DNA of 64,000 nucleotides from CAZPBN01 sp964584935 (GTDB taxonomy: Bacteria; Acidobacteriota; Aminicenantia; Aminicenantales; Aminicenantaceae), in contig CAZPBN010000003.1 of assembly GCA_964584935.1 (NCBI GenBank), forward strand, positions 1 through 64,000. Direction: 5' to 3'. Numbering within the stretch: the stretch's first letter is position 1; the number at the start of each line of letters is the position of its first letter. Below, one piece after another: positions 8,631-16,945 of this stretch. Under the pieces are notes generated by a model, which saw only the letters and a program-made list of their open reading frames with translations, made no database searches and was not told the DNA's origin. A program made the translations under genes and the position numbers.

Positions 8631-9511
8631 ACAATTTGAAAAGACTCTTTGAATTTTCAATTTTTCAGTCGATCAAATTTATAATTTTTATCCTTCCCAG
8701 AAAATTATGCTTATACTTGGGGAAATTTCTGGGCTTTTTAATCTACCTTCTCGATAAAAAACACAGAAATATTGCACTCGATAATTTAAAAACAGCTTAC
8801 GGCATGAATTTACCATCCAGCTTTTATAAAGGGATCCTTCGAAGGTTCAATATCCATTTCGGTCGTGCATTCGTGGAAATACTAAAATTTCCCCACTTAT
8901 CAGAAAAAAAGAAAAGAAACCTATTTATTGTCGAGGGAGAAGAAAATTTAAAGGAAGCCCTAAAGCTAAAAAAGGGAGTTCTTCTTTTTTCAGCCCATTA
9001 TGGTAACTGGGAAATCGCTCCATCATATCTTTCCCGTATTGAAAAAACAAAAGTCATTGCCAGACCTTTGGACATTGATTTTTTTGAACAAGAACTTCAT
9101 AATCTACGCACCTTGCTGGGAGCTGACGTTATTTATAAAAATGAGGCGGCAAAAAAAACACTACAATCCTTGCGTTCAAAAGAGATGATTGCCATTCTTA
9201 TAGATCAGAATGTTTTAAAAAGCCAAGGAATATTTGTCAATTTTTTTGGAAAAAAAGCTTCGACAACCCCCAGCCTTGCTGCTTTCCATTTGAGAACAAA
9301 TTCTCCCATCATACCGGTCTTTTGCTATCCTGCGCCTCGCTCTCGATATCATCTAAACATACTCAAACCCCTTAAAATAAAACGAACCGGAAATTACCAC
9401 CAAGATATATTGAAAATCACTCAAATATGCACTAACATTATAGAGGAAAGAATACGGAAGAATCCTGACTACTGGTTTTGGATCCATAAAAGATGGAAAA
9501 CAAGGCCCTAA
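8627..9511 (+). CDS. lpxL: Lipid A late acyltransferase (LpxL/HtrB family)
   Basis: A 294-residue member of the LpxL/LpxM acyltransferase family, which transfers an acyl chain from acyl-ACP to the lipid A disaccharide at the inner membrane. Visible are a hydrophobic N-terminal anchor (about 12-50), HYGNWEIAP near residue 124 (the catalytic H-x4-D/E block), IARPLD, and LIDQN about 60 residues further on, followed by FFGKKASTTPSLAAFHLRT. The length is normal for the family (about 290-310). It overlaps lpxK by 4 bp and is followed after 4 bp by rph, so translation is probably coupled. Which position of lipid A it acylates cannot be read from sequence. Confidence 0.9.
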   Translation: MNNLKRLFEFSIFQSIKFIIFILPRKLCLYLGKFLGFLIYLLDKKHRNIALDNLKTAYGMNLPSSFYKGILRRFNIHFGRAFVEILKFPHLSEKKKRNLFIVEGEENLKEALKLKKGVLLFSAHYGNWEIAPSYLSRIEKTKVIARPLDIDFFEQELHNLRTLLGADVIYKNEAAKKTLQSLRSKEMIAILIDQNVLKSQGIFVNFFGKKASTTPSLAAFHLRTNSPIIPVFCYPAPRSRYHLNILKPLKIKRTGNYHQDILKITQICTNIIEERIRKNPDYWFWIHKRWKTRP

Positions 9512-9515
9512 AAAA

Positions 9516-10259
9516 ATGAGAGCAAATAATCGCGCTTTTGATGAATTACGAAAGGTAAAAATAACAGCAGACTATCTTGGCTTTGCAGATGGTTCTACTC
9601 TCATTGAAATCGGTAAGACAAGGATTATAACTTCTGCCACTATTGAAGAAAGAGTTCCTTTTTTTCTTAAAAACAGTGGAACAGGATGGATAACCGCCGA
9701 GTATTCCATGCTCCCTTCTGCCACTGAGAAAAGAACAGTGCGGGAAAGAAATCAACTGCGCATATCAGGCCGAAATCAGGAAATACAACGGCTTATAGGC
9801 CGATCGTTAAGAGGAGTAACAGACCTGAGTATTTTAGGAGAACGAACGATTCTCATCGATTGCGACGTTATTCAAGCAGATGGTGGAACGAGAACAGCTT
9901 CCATTTCAGGAAGCTGTATCGCTCTTGCTATTGCCTTAAAAAAATTACTTGATAACAAGATGATTGATGTCCTTCCCCTCAAACATTTGGTGAGTGCTGT
10001 GAGTGCTGGAATAATGAATGGCAACGTTCTTCTTGATCTCGATTATAATGAGGATTCTCAGGCTAATGTTGATATCAATGTTGTCGAAACTGATAACGGA
10101 CGTCTTGTGGAAGTTCAAGCCACAGGGGAGGAATACAGTTTTTCCAGAAGAGAACTAGACTCTTTGTTAAAATTAGCCCATAAAGGAATTATAGAAATTC
10201 AAAATATACAAAAAGATGTTCTTAAAAAGAAAAGTATTCTTTTTATGGCATACAGATAA
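9516..10259 (+). CDS. rph: Ribonuclease PH
   Basis: A 247-residue phosphorolytic 3'-5' exoribonuclease that trims tRNA 3' ends using phosphate. The single RNase PH domain spans almost the whole protein: TRIITSATIEERVPFF near residue 33, the RNA-binding arginine segment RNQLRISGRNQEIQRLIGR near 76-95, SLRGVTDL, and the phosphate/metal site DCDVIQADGGTRTASI near 115-132. The C-terminal VEVQATGEEYSFSR is also characteristic. It follows the lpxL-like gene by 4 bp with only a poor ribosome-binding site, so it probably depends on coupling. The adjacency to lipid A genes looks like operon packing rather than a functional link. Confidence 0.95.
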   Translation: MRANNRAFDELRKVKITADYLGFADGSTLIEIGKTRIITSATIEERVPFFLKNSGTGWITAEYSMLPSATEKRTVRERNQLRISGRNQEIQRLIGRSLRGVTDLSILGERTILIDCDVIQADGGTRTASISGSCIALAIALKKLLDNKMIDVLPLKHLVSAVSAGIMNGNVLLDLDYNEDSQANVDINVVETDNGRLVEVQATGEEYSFSRRELDSLLKLAHKGIIEIQNIQKDVLKKKSILFMAYR

Positions 10260-10339
10260 ATTAACGAGATTAAATATTTCCTTTCAAAATAAGTTCATAA
10301 ATTTTATAATAGAGAATTCTTCTCCAAAAAAGAAATAAA

Positions 10340-11536
10340 ATGATATCAAAAAGATTAAATCAAATACAAGAATCCCTCACTTTTAAAATCACAGCAGAAG
10401 CCAAAGCGATGAACAACCAAGGCTTCGATATAATCGATCTTAGTGTTGGAGAACCAGATTTTCCAACTCCAGAAAATATAAAAAAAGCAGGCATCAAAGC
10501 CATTGAAGATAATTTCACAAAGTATACCCAAAGCGATGGAATTCCCGAGCTTAAAGAAGCCATTATAAATAAATTTCAATATGATAACGGCCTCACTTAT
10601 TCAAAAGATGAAATATTGATTTCATCCGGAGCCAAAAATTCACTTTATAATTTTATTCACACCATTATCAATGAAGGTGATGAAGTGATTGTTCCCTCTC
10701 CTTACTGGGTCACATATCCTCAAGTGGTCTGTTTAGCCGGGGCTAAAGCAATTATTGCCTCAACGAATATAGAAGATGGATTCATTTTGAAACCGGAACA
10801 ACTAAAATCGGTTATATCCCCTAAAACCAAAGCTATTATACTCAACAATCCCACAAATCCAACGGGCGCAGCTTATCAAAAAAATGAACTCGAACCTCTG
10901 GCAGAAATTATTCTTGAAAACGATATATATGTTCTTTCAGATGAAATATATGAAAAGCTGGTCTATGATGATTTCAAATTTTTCAGTTTTGCATCCCTGG
11001 GAAAAGAAATCAAGAAAAAAACGGTCACCATAAACGGTGTTTCCAAATCTTTTGCAATGACAGGATGGCGTATAGGTTACGCCGCAGGACCAAGAAATAT
11101 TATTAAGGGAATGGCTAAAATCCAGAGCCATTCAACCTCAAACGCCTGCTCTATTTCCCAAAAAGCAAGCGTGGAAGCTTTAAATGGACCTAAGAACAAA
11201 GTTTCAGAAATGGCATCAGAGTTCCAAAGACGAAGAAATTATATGCTCAAGAGGCTAGAAACAATACCGGCTATTTCTTTCTCTAAGCCTAAAGGAGCAT
11301 TTTATATTTTCCCCGATTGTTCGTTTTATTATAAAAAGGAATTCAACAACACCCCTATACAAAATTCCTATAACTTAGCCTACTATCTCTTAAAAGAAGC
11401 TAAAGTCGCAGTCGTTCCAGGAGAAGCATTTGGTGCGGATGCTTTCCTAAGAATTTCTTATGCCACATCAATGGAAAATCTGGAAAAAGGCATGGATAGA
11501 ATAATTGAAGCTTTATCAAAACTAAAAACCACTTAA
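10340..11536 (+). CDS. aspC: Aspartate aminotransferase (class I PLP)
   Basis: A 398-residue class I aminotransferase of the bacterial Igamma (thermophile-like) aspartate aminotransferase type. Motifs: SVGEPDFPTP near residue 35, YTQSDGIPELKEAI near 68, NNPTNPTG near 172, SDEIYEKLVYD near 200 and the PLP lysine in VSKSFAMTGWRIGY (Lys236), with RISYA near the C-terminus (Arg binding the substrate carboxylate). The likely reaction is reversible transamination between aspartate and 2-oxoglutarate; closely related enzymes accept prephenate or aromatic substrates. A TATAAT-like box about 30 bp before the ATG suggests its own promoter although the gene follows rph by only 80 bp. Confidence 0.9.
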   Translation: MISKRLNQIQESLTFKITAEAKAMNNQGFDIIDLSVGEPDFPTPENIKKAGIKAIEDNFTKYTQSDGIPELKEAIINKFQYDNGLTYSKDEILISSGAKNSLYNFIHTIINEGDEVIVPSPYWVTYPQVVCLAGAKAIIASTNIEDGFILKPEQLKSVISPKTKAIILNNPTNPTGAAYQKNELEPLAEIILENDIYVLSDEIYEKLVYDDFKFFSFASLGKEIKKKTVTINGVSKSFAMTGWRIGYAAGPRNIIKGMAKIQSHSTSNACSISQKASVEALNGPKNKVSEMASEFQRRRNYMLKRLETIPAISFSKPKGAFYIFPDCSFYYKKEFNNTPIQNSYNLAYYLLKEAKVAVVPGEAFGADAFLRISYATSMENLEKGMDRIIEALSKLKTT

Positions 11537-11667
11537 AACTGAATAGTTTGTTAGATTGTTTCGTACTAAGCCAGAAGGGGTAAACTTATTTCTTGATTAG
11601 ATATAAAAAAGGGGAATAGATAACAAGTCCATATCTGCGTTTTTTCAGGTCCAACTAATATGTTGTT

Positions 11668-12240
11668 TTATTTCTTATTGTAAGATAGCTTGTTCTCAAT
11701 CTCCTGAGTCATTATATGCAAAAGCACAAGATGGATTTCCTGTATTCTTGCAACGTTGGTTGAAGGGACATCAATGAGAAATTCCGTAAAAGAAGAAACT
11801 GTTCCTCCCTTGTTTCCTGTCAAGGCAATCGTTCTCATCCTTTTTTCTTTAGCTGCTTTCATGGCTTCGATTATATTCAAAGAATTTCCACTTGTGGAAA
11901 GGCCTATAGCAATATCTCCTTGTTTTCCAAAAGCTTCTATTTGACGGCTAAAAATAAAATCAAACGAAATGTCATTGGAAACAGAGGTTAAAATAGAAGT
12001 ATCCGTGGTTAAGGAAAGAACATTAAAAGCCTGTCTTTCTTTACAAAATTTATTAACAAGTTCAGCTGCAAAATGTTGGGCCTGGGCGGCACTTCCCCCA
12101 TTGCCGAAAATCAATACTTTCCCTCCTGCTTCCAAACATTCGATCAATAACTGAATAATCTTATTAAAAGTTTCAAGCTTAAAGATAAACAAATCATCTA
12201 AAATATTTTTAAATTCTTTAATAATTTTATCATATTCCAT
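11668..12240 (-). CDS. gmhA: SIS-domain phosphoheptose isomerase
   Basis: A 190-residue single-SIS protein resembling GmhA, which converts sedoheptulose 7-phosphate to heptose 7-phosphate for ADP-heptose and LPS core synthesis. Evidence: GGKVLIFGNGGSAAQAQHFAAE (the sugar-phosphate loop GNGGSA and the following QHFA-E), then GLSTSGNS and the C-terminal RIQEIHLVLLHIM helix, with the conserved Glu/His of the isomerase site. ATG 12240 has GGAGGAAGA just before it and is preferred to the in-frame ATG at 12261, which would overlap the upstream gene. It is the second gene of a two-gene transcript behind a PlsC-type acyltransferase. Related DiaA-like SIS proteins are an alternative, but length and motifs fit GmhA. 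Confidence 0.83.
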   Translation of the reverse strand: MEYDKIIKEFKNILDDLFIFKLETFNKIIQLLIECLEAGGKVLIFGNGGSAAQAQHFAAELVNKFCKERQAFNVLSLTTDTSILTSVSNDISFDFIFSRQIEAFGKQGDIAIGLSTSGNSLNIIEAMKAAKEKRMRTIALTGNKGGTVSSFTEFLIDVPSTNVARIQEIHLVLLHIMTQEIENKLSYNKK

Positions 12241-12257
12241 TCTTCCTCCAGAAAAAA

Positions 12258-12962
12258 TCACCTCTCTTTTTCCAGTTGATTTTTAATCATGCCTCTGACA
12301 TTTTCTTTTAATTGGTTGATATTCTTCTCATTGTATCCATCCAACGAAACAGGAGGAAGAAATTTCACCTTGACCCTTCCTCCTTTGATAAAAAATGTTC
12401 CCTTAGGCATAATTTGATAACTTCCTTTCAGGGCAACCGGAACTATGGGAGCTTTACTTTCTAAAGCTAGAAAGAAACCTCCTCTTCTAAATTCCTGTAA
12501 TTTGCCATCCAAAGTCCTTGTTCCCTCTGGAAATATCAAAAAAGAATAACCTCTTTTTTTTATAAGAGAAGAAGCCCGTTCAATGGCTTTTCTCCCCCCT
12601 TGTCTGCCTTTTCGGTCAACTGGAATAAATCCAATTTGCTTCATGCCAAGACCAACCACAGGAATCCTAAAAATTTGCTTTTTCAATATTACTCGTGAAA
12701 ATTGAGGAATAAGCATAAACAAAAGGGGCCCATCAATAAAACTGGCATGGTTTGCCATAAAAATATAGGGGGAATGTTTATCCACATGATCCAATCCTTG
12801 CACTTCGACCTTTATCCCTAAAATAAATCGGCTTAGAGACATGGCATATTTCCCTATTTTAATAATCGGATTGGTCACTCTTGCGATGTAGCAAAAAAAC
12901 ATAAATATCATTAGAGGAATTAATAAAATCAGATACACAATTAAAAGAATGATTGTTCTCAT
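12258..12962 (-). CDS. plsC: 1-acyl-sn-glycerol-3-phosphate acyltransferase family (PlsC)
   Basis: A 234-residue membrane-bound acyltransferase. An N-terminal hydrophobic helix (about 3-25) is followed by the four PlsC blocks: NHASFIDGP (H-x4-D catalytic pair, about 71-79), the GFIPVDRKG block near 110, FPEGTRT near 145 (glycerol-phosphate binding) and VPVALKGSY near 175. The usual reaction acylates lysophosphatidic acid to phosphatidic acid in phospholipid synthesis. It precedes gmhA by 17 bp, so it sits in an envelope-lipid context. Other acyltransferases of the family act on other lysolipids, so the exact substrate is inferred. Confidence 0.88.
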   Translation of the reverse strand: MRTIILLIVYLILLIPLMIFMFFCYIARVTNPIIKIGKYAMSLSRFILGIKVEVQGLDHVDKHSPYIFMANHASFIDGPLLFMLIPQFSRVILKKQIFRIPVVGLGMKQIGFIPVDRKGRQGGRKAIERASSLIKKRGYSFLIFPEGTRTLDGKLQEFRRGGFFLALESKAPIVPVALKGSYQIMPKGTFFIKGGRVKVKFLPPVSLDGYNEKNINQLKENVRGMIKNQLEKER

Positions 12963-13351
12963 TGATTCAATACTATTTTACACGATCCCATATTTAATGC
13001 ATACAAAAATATAAAGATTAAGAAACAATAAGAAACAATGTCGGATGTCGTAAGACGTCAGAAGTAAGAAGAAATATAAAACAATGTAAGATGGAATGCT
13101 TCGGAAGTCAGATGATATTTAATAAAAAAAATGGACAGCAGAGCGATGGAACTCATAAGAATCAGTAGCGGGATGGTTATATTTCTCCATGATTTCTGTG
13201 GGACATCTTAGATCTGAGATTAAACTCTATCCCTACAGACAACATAACAATGAAGACATAATAATATAATGAAAACAAACGATGCAATCCCCTGCAAAAA
13301 TAACACAAATGTGTCAATAAAAATTAACAATAATGTCTATTCTTATAAACA
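12963..13351. other. Intergenic region with degenerate short repeats
   Basis: No gene is visible in about 390 bp. The stretch contains a perfect tandem 10-bp repeat (AAGAAACAAT twice, 13020-13039) directly followed by a degenerate run of five 7-base units (13040-13074). The promoter for the plsC-gmhA pair should lie at its left end. Confidence 0.6.
13020..13074. repeat. Tandem 10-mer plus degenerate heptamer run
   Basis: AAGAAACAAT occurs twice in tandem at 13020-13039. It is followed in register by five 7-base units GTCGGAT, GTCGTAA, GACGTCA, GAAGTAA and GAAGAAA at 13040-13074, which look like decayed copies of a heptamer near GTCGTAA/GAAGTAA. Similar pieces (CGGAAGTCAGATGA) recur near 13104. 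Confidence 0.5.
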
Positions 13352-13389
13352 AAAAAGGCACCACACCTTAAAGATGTGATGCCTTTTCA
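13352..13389 (-). terminator. Rho-independent terminator of the pilin gene
   Basis: On the minus strand AAAAGGCATCACA pairs with TGTGGTGCCTTTT around a short loop, with one G-U pair that is valid only in the minus-strand RNA, and the hairpin ends in a run of T. It lies about 45 bp after the pilin stop codon at 13433. Confidence 0.88.
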
Positions 13390-13432
13390 AAAGCTGTTGC
13401 TTTATGACTTAAGTTCTTAAATACGGTTATTA

Positions 13433-13966
13433 TTAAGTGCCAGTACCTCCCGTTTTTGGCGCACGAATCCAGGAACCACTGAACGACACCAGATCATAAG
13501 TGAAATCCTCCATTTCGTTTACGACAAACCTGCCTGCTTCTGGATCAGTATCAAGAAAATTCCAATCTTCTTGAGCACCACCTCGCCCGAATGACGAAAT
13601 CAGAAAGTCACCATCCAGTGGGTCAGAAATTCCATACTCCGTGGCATTTTCATTACACCACACATTAAACGGGGTTCCCCATTCATCATTTTCAGGGAGA
13701 ACCCTGATATAAAATGGAGATAAAGCACTATAAAACTCATCTCCAGCACTATAGGTTCCTGAAGAAGCCGGAGCATTTCCGTTATCCGTGATATAATCCG
13801 CAACAGCAGTACCAATTGTGGCTATACTCTTCATCGTGCTTTTCTGCTTTGCCTTTTGAATAGCGGTTATGGCATTGGGAACCAGAAGAACAGCTAGAAT
13901 TCCGATAATAGCGACAACGATGAGCAATTCAATCAGCGTAAAACCTCTCATTTTTTTTAGAATCAT
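13433..13966 (-). CDS. pilA: Type IV pilin / GspG-like pseudopilin
   Basis: A 177-residue prepilin. Its short basic leader MILKKMRG is followed by FTLIELLIVVAIIGILAVLL, giving a type III signal cleaved by prepilin peptidase after Gly8, with the conserved Glu at mature position 5 and the N-terminal assembly helix. The remainder (Asp/Gly-rich, with EWGTPFNVW and YGISDPLDGDFLISSFG) resembles the calcium-binding C-terminal region of GspG-type major pseudopilins, so it may be either a thick pilin subunit or a pseudopilin. It lies next to pilB-pilT-pilC-pilS-pilR, has its own sigma-54 promoter about 90 bp upstream and a strong terminator, all fitting an abundant, independently transcribed structural subunit controlled by PilS-PilR. 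Confidence 0.9.
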   Translation of the reverse strand: MILKKMRGFTLIELLIVVAIIGILAVLLVPNAITAIQKAKQKSTMKSIATIGTAVADYITDNGNAPASSGTYSAGDEFYSALSPFYIRVLPENDEWGTPFNVWCNENATEYGISDPLDGDFLISSFGRGGAQEDWNFLDTDPEAGRFVVNEMEDFTYDLVSFSGSWIRAPKTGGTGT

Positions 13967-14052
13967 TCATTCCTCCTTTTCAGAACGGTCATTCGTTCCG
14001 CCTGAAATAATTTTTAAATTTAATCATAACTCTCATAACTCTCTATAATTAT

Positions 14053-14068
14053 TGCAAATTTTATGCCA
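14053..14068 (-). promoter_or_regulatory. Sigma-54 (-24/-12) promoter of the pilin gene
   Basis: The minus strand reads TGGCATAAAATTTGCA, matching the sigma-54 consensus TGGCAYR-N4-TTGCW, with GG and GC the required distance apart. Transcription would start near 14042, about 75 bp before the pilin ATG at 13966. The gene immediately upstream encodes a sigma-54 activator with GAFTGA. Confidence 0.88.
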
Positions 14069-14163
14069 AAAGTTAAGTTGTTGAAATAAAACAAATTAGT
14101 TTTTTAGCTTCCAATAAAAAACAGATATATTCACAATTACTGTCATCTGCTTGACAATTTTTG

Positions 14164-15582
14164 TCATTTAGAGAAATCCTCTATATATCTTTCATCATCA
14201 TTCCATTCATTCTTTTTATCAAATTTTAACTCATATTTCTCTATAAGATGTCTTAATGAACGGTAGCTTATCCCCAAAAGTTCAGATGTTTTTTTGAGAT
14301 TTCCTTCCGACTGTTTGTATGCTTCTTTAATATATTTTTTAGATATTCCGTCCAGAAATACCTTCAGATTAAATCCTGTCATCAGTTTAAGCTCACTTTC
14401 AAATGCTTTATCTGGATTTAAAATATCTTCGGGCAGGCAATCTTCGGTTATTGTTTGCCTTTCTTCTATCGCCACTATTCTTTCCATTAAATTTTCTAAT
14501 TCTCTGACATTCCCTGGCCAGGGGTAAGCTTCCAGGACTTTCATTACTTTGGGAGTGATTCTTTTGTTCACTCGATTCATTTGTTGACAATATTTGTCCA
14601 AAAAGTAGGAAATAAGGAGAGGAATATCCTCTTTTCTTTCTCTTAAGGGAGGCATTTCCAAAGAGATTACATTCAAACGGTAATACAGGTCTTCTCTGAA
14701 TTGACCTTTCTTGATTTTTTGTTTTAAATCTTGATTGGTCGCCGCTATAATACGAGCATCAATAGGAATTTCTTCGGTGCTTCCAACTCTCCTGATTTTT
14801 TTATCCTGAAGGCTGCGAAGCAATTTGACCTGAGTCCACGGAGCCATTTCTCCAACTTCATCCAGAAACAAGCATCCCTCTTCAGCAGCTTCAAACATAC
14901 CTTTTTTATTAGAAACGGCTCCGGTGAAAGCTCCTTTGACATAACCAAATAGTTCGCTTTCTAAAAGATTTTCCGGTAAAGCTCCACAGTTTATTGAAAC
15001 AAATCGTCCGTCTCTCCGTTGACTGAGAGTATGAATTGTTCTGGCTGCCATTTCCTTACCCGTACCGCTTTCACCAGAAATAAGAACCGTTGAATCCGCA
15101 CTGGCAATCTTTTCAATCAATCCGTATATTTCTCTCATCTTTCTGCTCTTGCCAATAATATTTTCCAGGTTGTACTTATCCTTAAGCTCTTTTCTCAATA
15201 ATAAGTTTTCTTCCTGCAATCTCTTTCTCTCCAGACCTTGGGAAACAACGATCTTTAACTCATCCACATCAAAAGGTTTAAGTATATAGTCCATAGCTCC
15301 AGCTTTGAGGGTTTCAACTGCTTGTTTCACCGTTCCGTAGGCTGTAATGACGATCACAGGGATATCCGATTTTTTATTCTTTACTTTTTTTAAAACCTCT
15401 AGCCCACTCATTTCCGGAAGCTTGATATCTGTGATGATTAGATCAAATTCCTCTTTTTCAATCAATCCCAGAGCTCTAGGAGCAGACAAAGCTGTTTTCA
15501 CTTGATATCCTTCTTTTTCGAAAACCATAACAAGAAGATCCAGAATGCTTTTTTCATCATCCAGTATCAAAATTTTTTCCAT
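14164..15582 (-). CDS. pilR: Sigma-54-dependent response regulator (PilR/NtrC family)
   Basis: A 472-residue activator in three parts. The receiver domain (1-120) has the acidic pocket DDE at 8-10, phospho-acceptor Asp52, Thr80 and Lys102. The AAA+ domain (about 140-370) has Walker A GESGTGKE (170-177), the sigma-54 contact loop GAFTGA (217-222) and Walker B LFLDEVGE. The C-terminal Fis-type helix-turn-helix (about 425-455) reads GNLKKTSELLGISYRSL. It follows the histidine kinase gene on the same strand by about 60 bp, forming a PilS-PilR-like pair. The expected target is the sigma-54 promoter at 14053-14068 in front of the adjacent pilin gene. The name is by context and homology; NtrC-type regulators with other roles look alike. 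Confidence 0.92.
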   Translation of the reverse strand: MEKILILDDEKSILDLLVMVFEKEGYQVKTALSAPRALGLIEKEEFDLIITDIKLPEMSGLEVLKKVKNKKSDIPVIVITAYGTVKQAVETLKAGAMDYILKPFDVDELKIVVSQGLERKRLQEENLLLRKELKDKYNLENIIGKSRKMREIYGLIEKIASADSTVLISGESGTGKEMAARTIHTLSQRRDGRFVSINCGALPENLLESELFGYVKGAFTGAVSNKKGMFEAAEEGCLFLDEVGEMAPWTQVKLLRSLQDKKIRRVGSTEEIPIDARIIAATNQDLKQKIKKGQFREDLYYRLNVISLEMPPLRERKEDIPLLISYFLDKYCQQMNRVNKRITPKVMKVLEAYPWPGNVRELENLMERIVAIEERQTITEDCLPEDILNPDKAFESELKLMTGFNLKVFLDGISKKYIKEAYKQSEGNLKKTSELLGISYRSLRHLIEKYELKFDKKNEWNDDERYIEDFSK

Positions 15583-15642
15583 TCTCTTATCTCCCTGTAT
15601 CTTTCTCTAAAATAATCCGATTTCTTCTTAAATAACTCATAG

Positions 15643-16902
15643 TTACCCTGGATTTTTGGGAAATGTCAAAATAATTTCAGTTCCCCTGTTTGGTTCTGAC
15701 AGCACTTCAATATCTCCTTTATATTCATCAACAATTTGCTTAATAACTGCCATTCCAATCCCCTTTCCCTTTTGAAATCCGGAATAAAAAGGCTCAAAGA
15801 TTCTTTCTTTTTCTTCAGGAGACATTCCTTTTCCCGTATCTGCAAATTTCAGCTGAATTTTATTCTTGTCATTATCATTAAAATCAACATCAATTGTTCC
15901 TCCATCAGGCATGGCTTTAATAGAATTGCTCAGTAGATTCCAAAAAATCTGTTTGAAATGAACAATATCTCCAAAATAATAGAGTTTCTTTTCTCTGAAA
16001 TTTCCTCCAATCTGAATATTTCTATCTAACTTGCCGTTCTTTTTAAGCAGAGTCAGAGTTTCTTTGACTACAGATGAAAGGTCAACAGAAACAGGAGAAG
16101 CTTTCTCGCCGGGGGAAATGAGGTTTAAATACTGATCTATAGAGTATGAAATTCTTTGAGATTCATTAATAATAATATCCATCAATTCCTTTTGTTTTTT
16201 CTTAGGATTCAATTCCTGTTTAAGGAGCTGGACAGAGCCTGACACTGCAGTCAGTGGATTTCTTATTTCGTGAGCAAGTTTTGCTGACGTTTCTCCTGCT
16301 ATGGCAAGTTTGGTTTTAACTTCCAGCTCTTTTTCAGCCTCGCGGAGTTTTTCCCTGGTCTTTCTCAAGCTATCCGATAAAGAATTCATCAAAAAAGCAA
16401 TGATAAAAAAAACACTCCATGCAATTAAAATATTGGTTATGACATGTCCAAATGACATCTCTATATCTGAAAGGGAACCGGGAATTGGGATAACTTTATA
16501 GAACATTCCCTCCACAAGCATCCCAAAAAATATAGCACATAAAGAAGCGGTCAAATAGGCTGCCCGCTTGGAAAGAATCAGGCTGGCTGCAATGATTTCG
16601 AAAATGTATAAGAAATAAAAAGATCCTCTCAATCCGCCTGATATATACACAAGAGCAGTAATGATGAGAAGGTCAATAAATATTTGAAGATAGACCTGGA
16701 ATATATAATGCCTGTCAAAGAAATATATCAACAGATACAATACAGAGAGGAAATAACAAGAGAATACTAAGTAATAAAAAGATGAAATCGGAAGAAACAC
16801 AGATGTGCTGTACTGTATGATGACAGCTGAGATTAAAAGGGATGTTATGATTATCAGCCTAAAAATAATCAACCTAAAGACATTTTTACTGATTGAATTC
16901 AT
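15643..16902 (-). CDS. pilS: PilS-like sensor histidine kinase
   Basis: A 419-residue kinase with about six N-terminal membrane helices (residues about 10-180), a layout like PilS of Pseudomonas. A short linker coiled coil leads to the HisKA domain with LAHEIRNPLTAVSGS (His near 210) and an HATPase domain with the N box NLLSNSIKAMPDGG, G1 DTGKGMSPEE and G2 GKGIGMAV. It lacks a large periplasmic sensor, so it probably senses within the membrane; in Pseudomonas PilS binds PilA there to regulate pilin expression. It lies between pilC and pilR, and the same autoregulatory circuit is inferred here. Confidence 0.88.
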   Translation of the reverse strand: MNSISKNVFRLIIFRLIIITSLLISAVIIQYSTSVFLPISSFYYLVFSCYFLSVLYLLIYFFDRHYIFQVYLQIFIDLLIITALVYISGGLRGSFYFLYIFEIIAASLILSKRAAYLTASLCAIFFGMLVEGMFYKVIPIPGSLSDIEMSFGHVITNILIAWSVFFIIAFLMNSLSDSLRKTREKLREAEKELEVKTKLAIAGETSAKLAHEIRNPLTAVSGSVQLLKQELNPKKKQKELMDIIINESQRISYSIDQYLNLISPGEKASPVSVDLSSVVKETLTLLKKNGKLDRNIQIGGNFREKKLYYFGDIVHFKQIFWNLLSNSIKAMPDGGTIDVDFNDNDKNKIQLKFADTGKGMSPEEKERIFEPFYSGFQKGKGIGMAVIKQIVDEYKGDIEVLSEPNRGTEIILTFPKNPG

Positions 16903-16945
16903 CGGAATCCCTTTACTTTTATTAATATTTCCTGGACAATTGGAA

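Noticed and set aside
13981..13998. Short GAACG/CGTTC stem in the pilin leader
   Set aside because: Only five base pairs; not enough for an RNA switch or attenuator claim.
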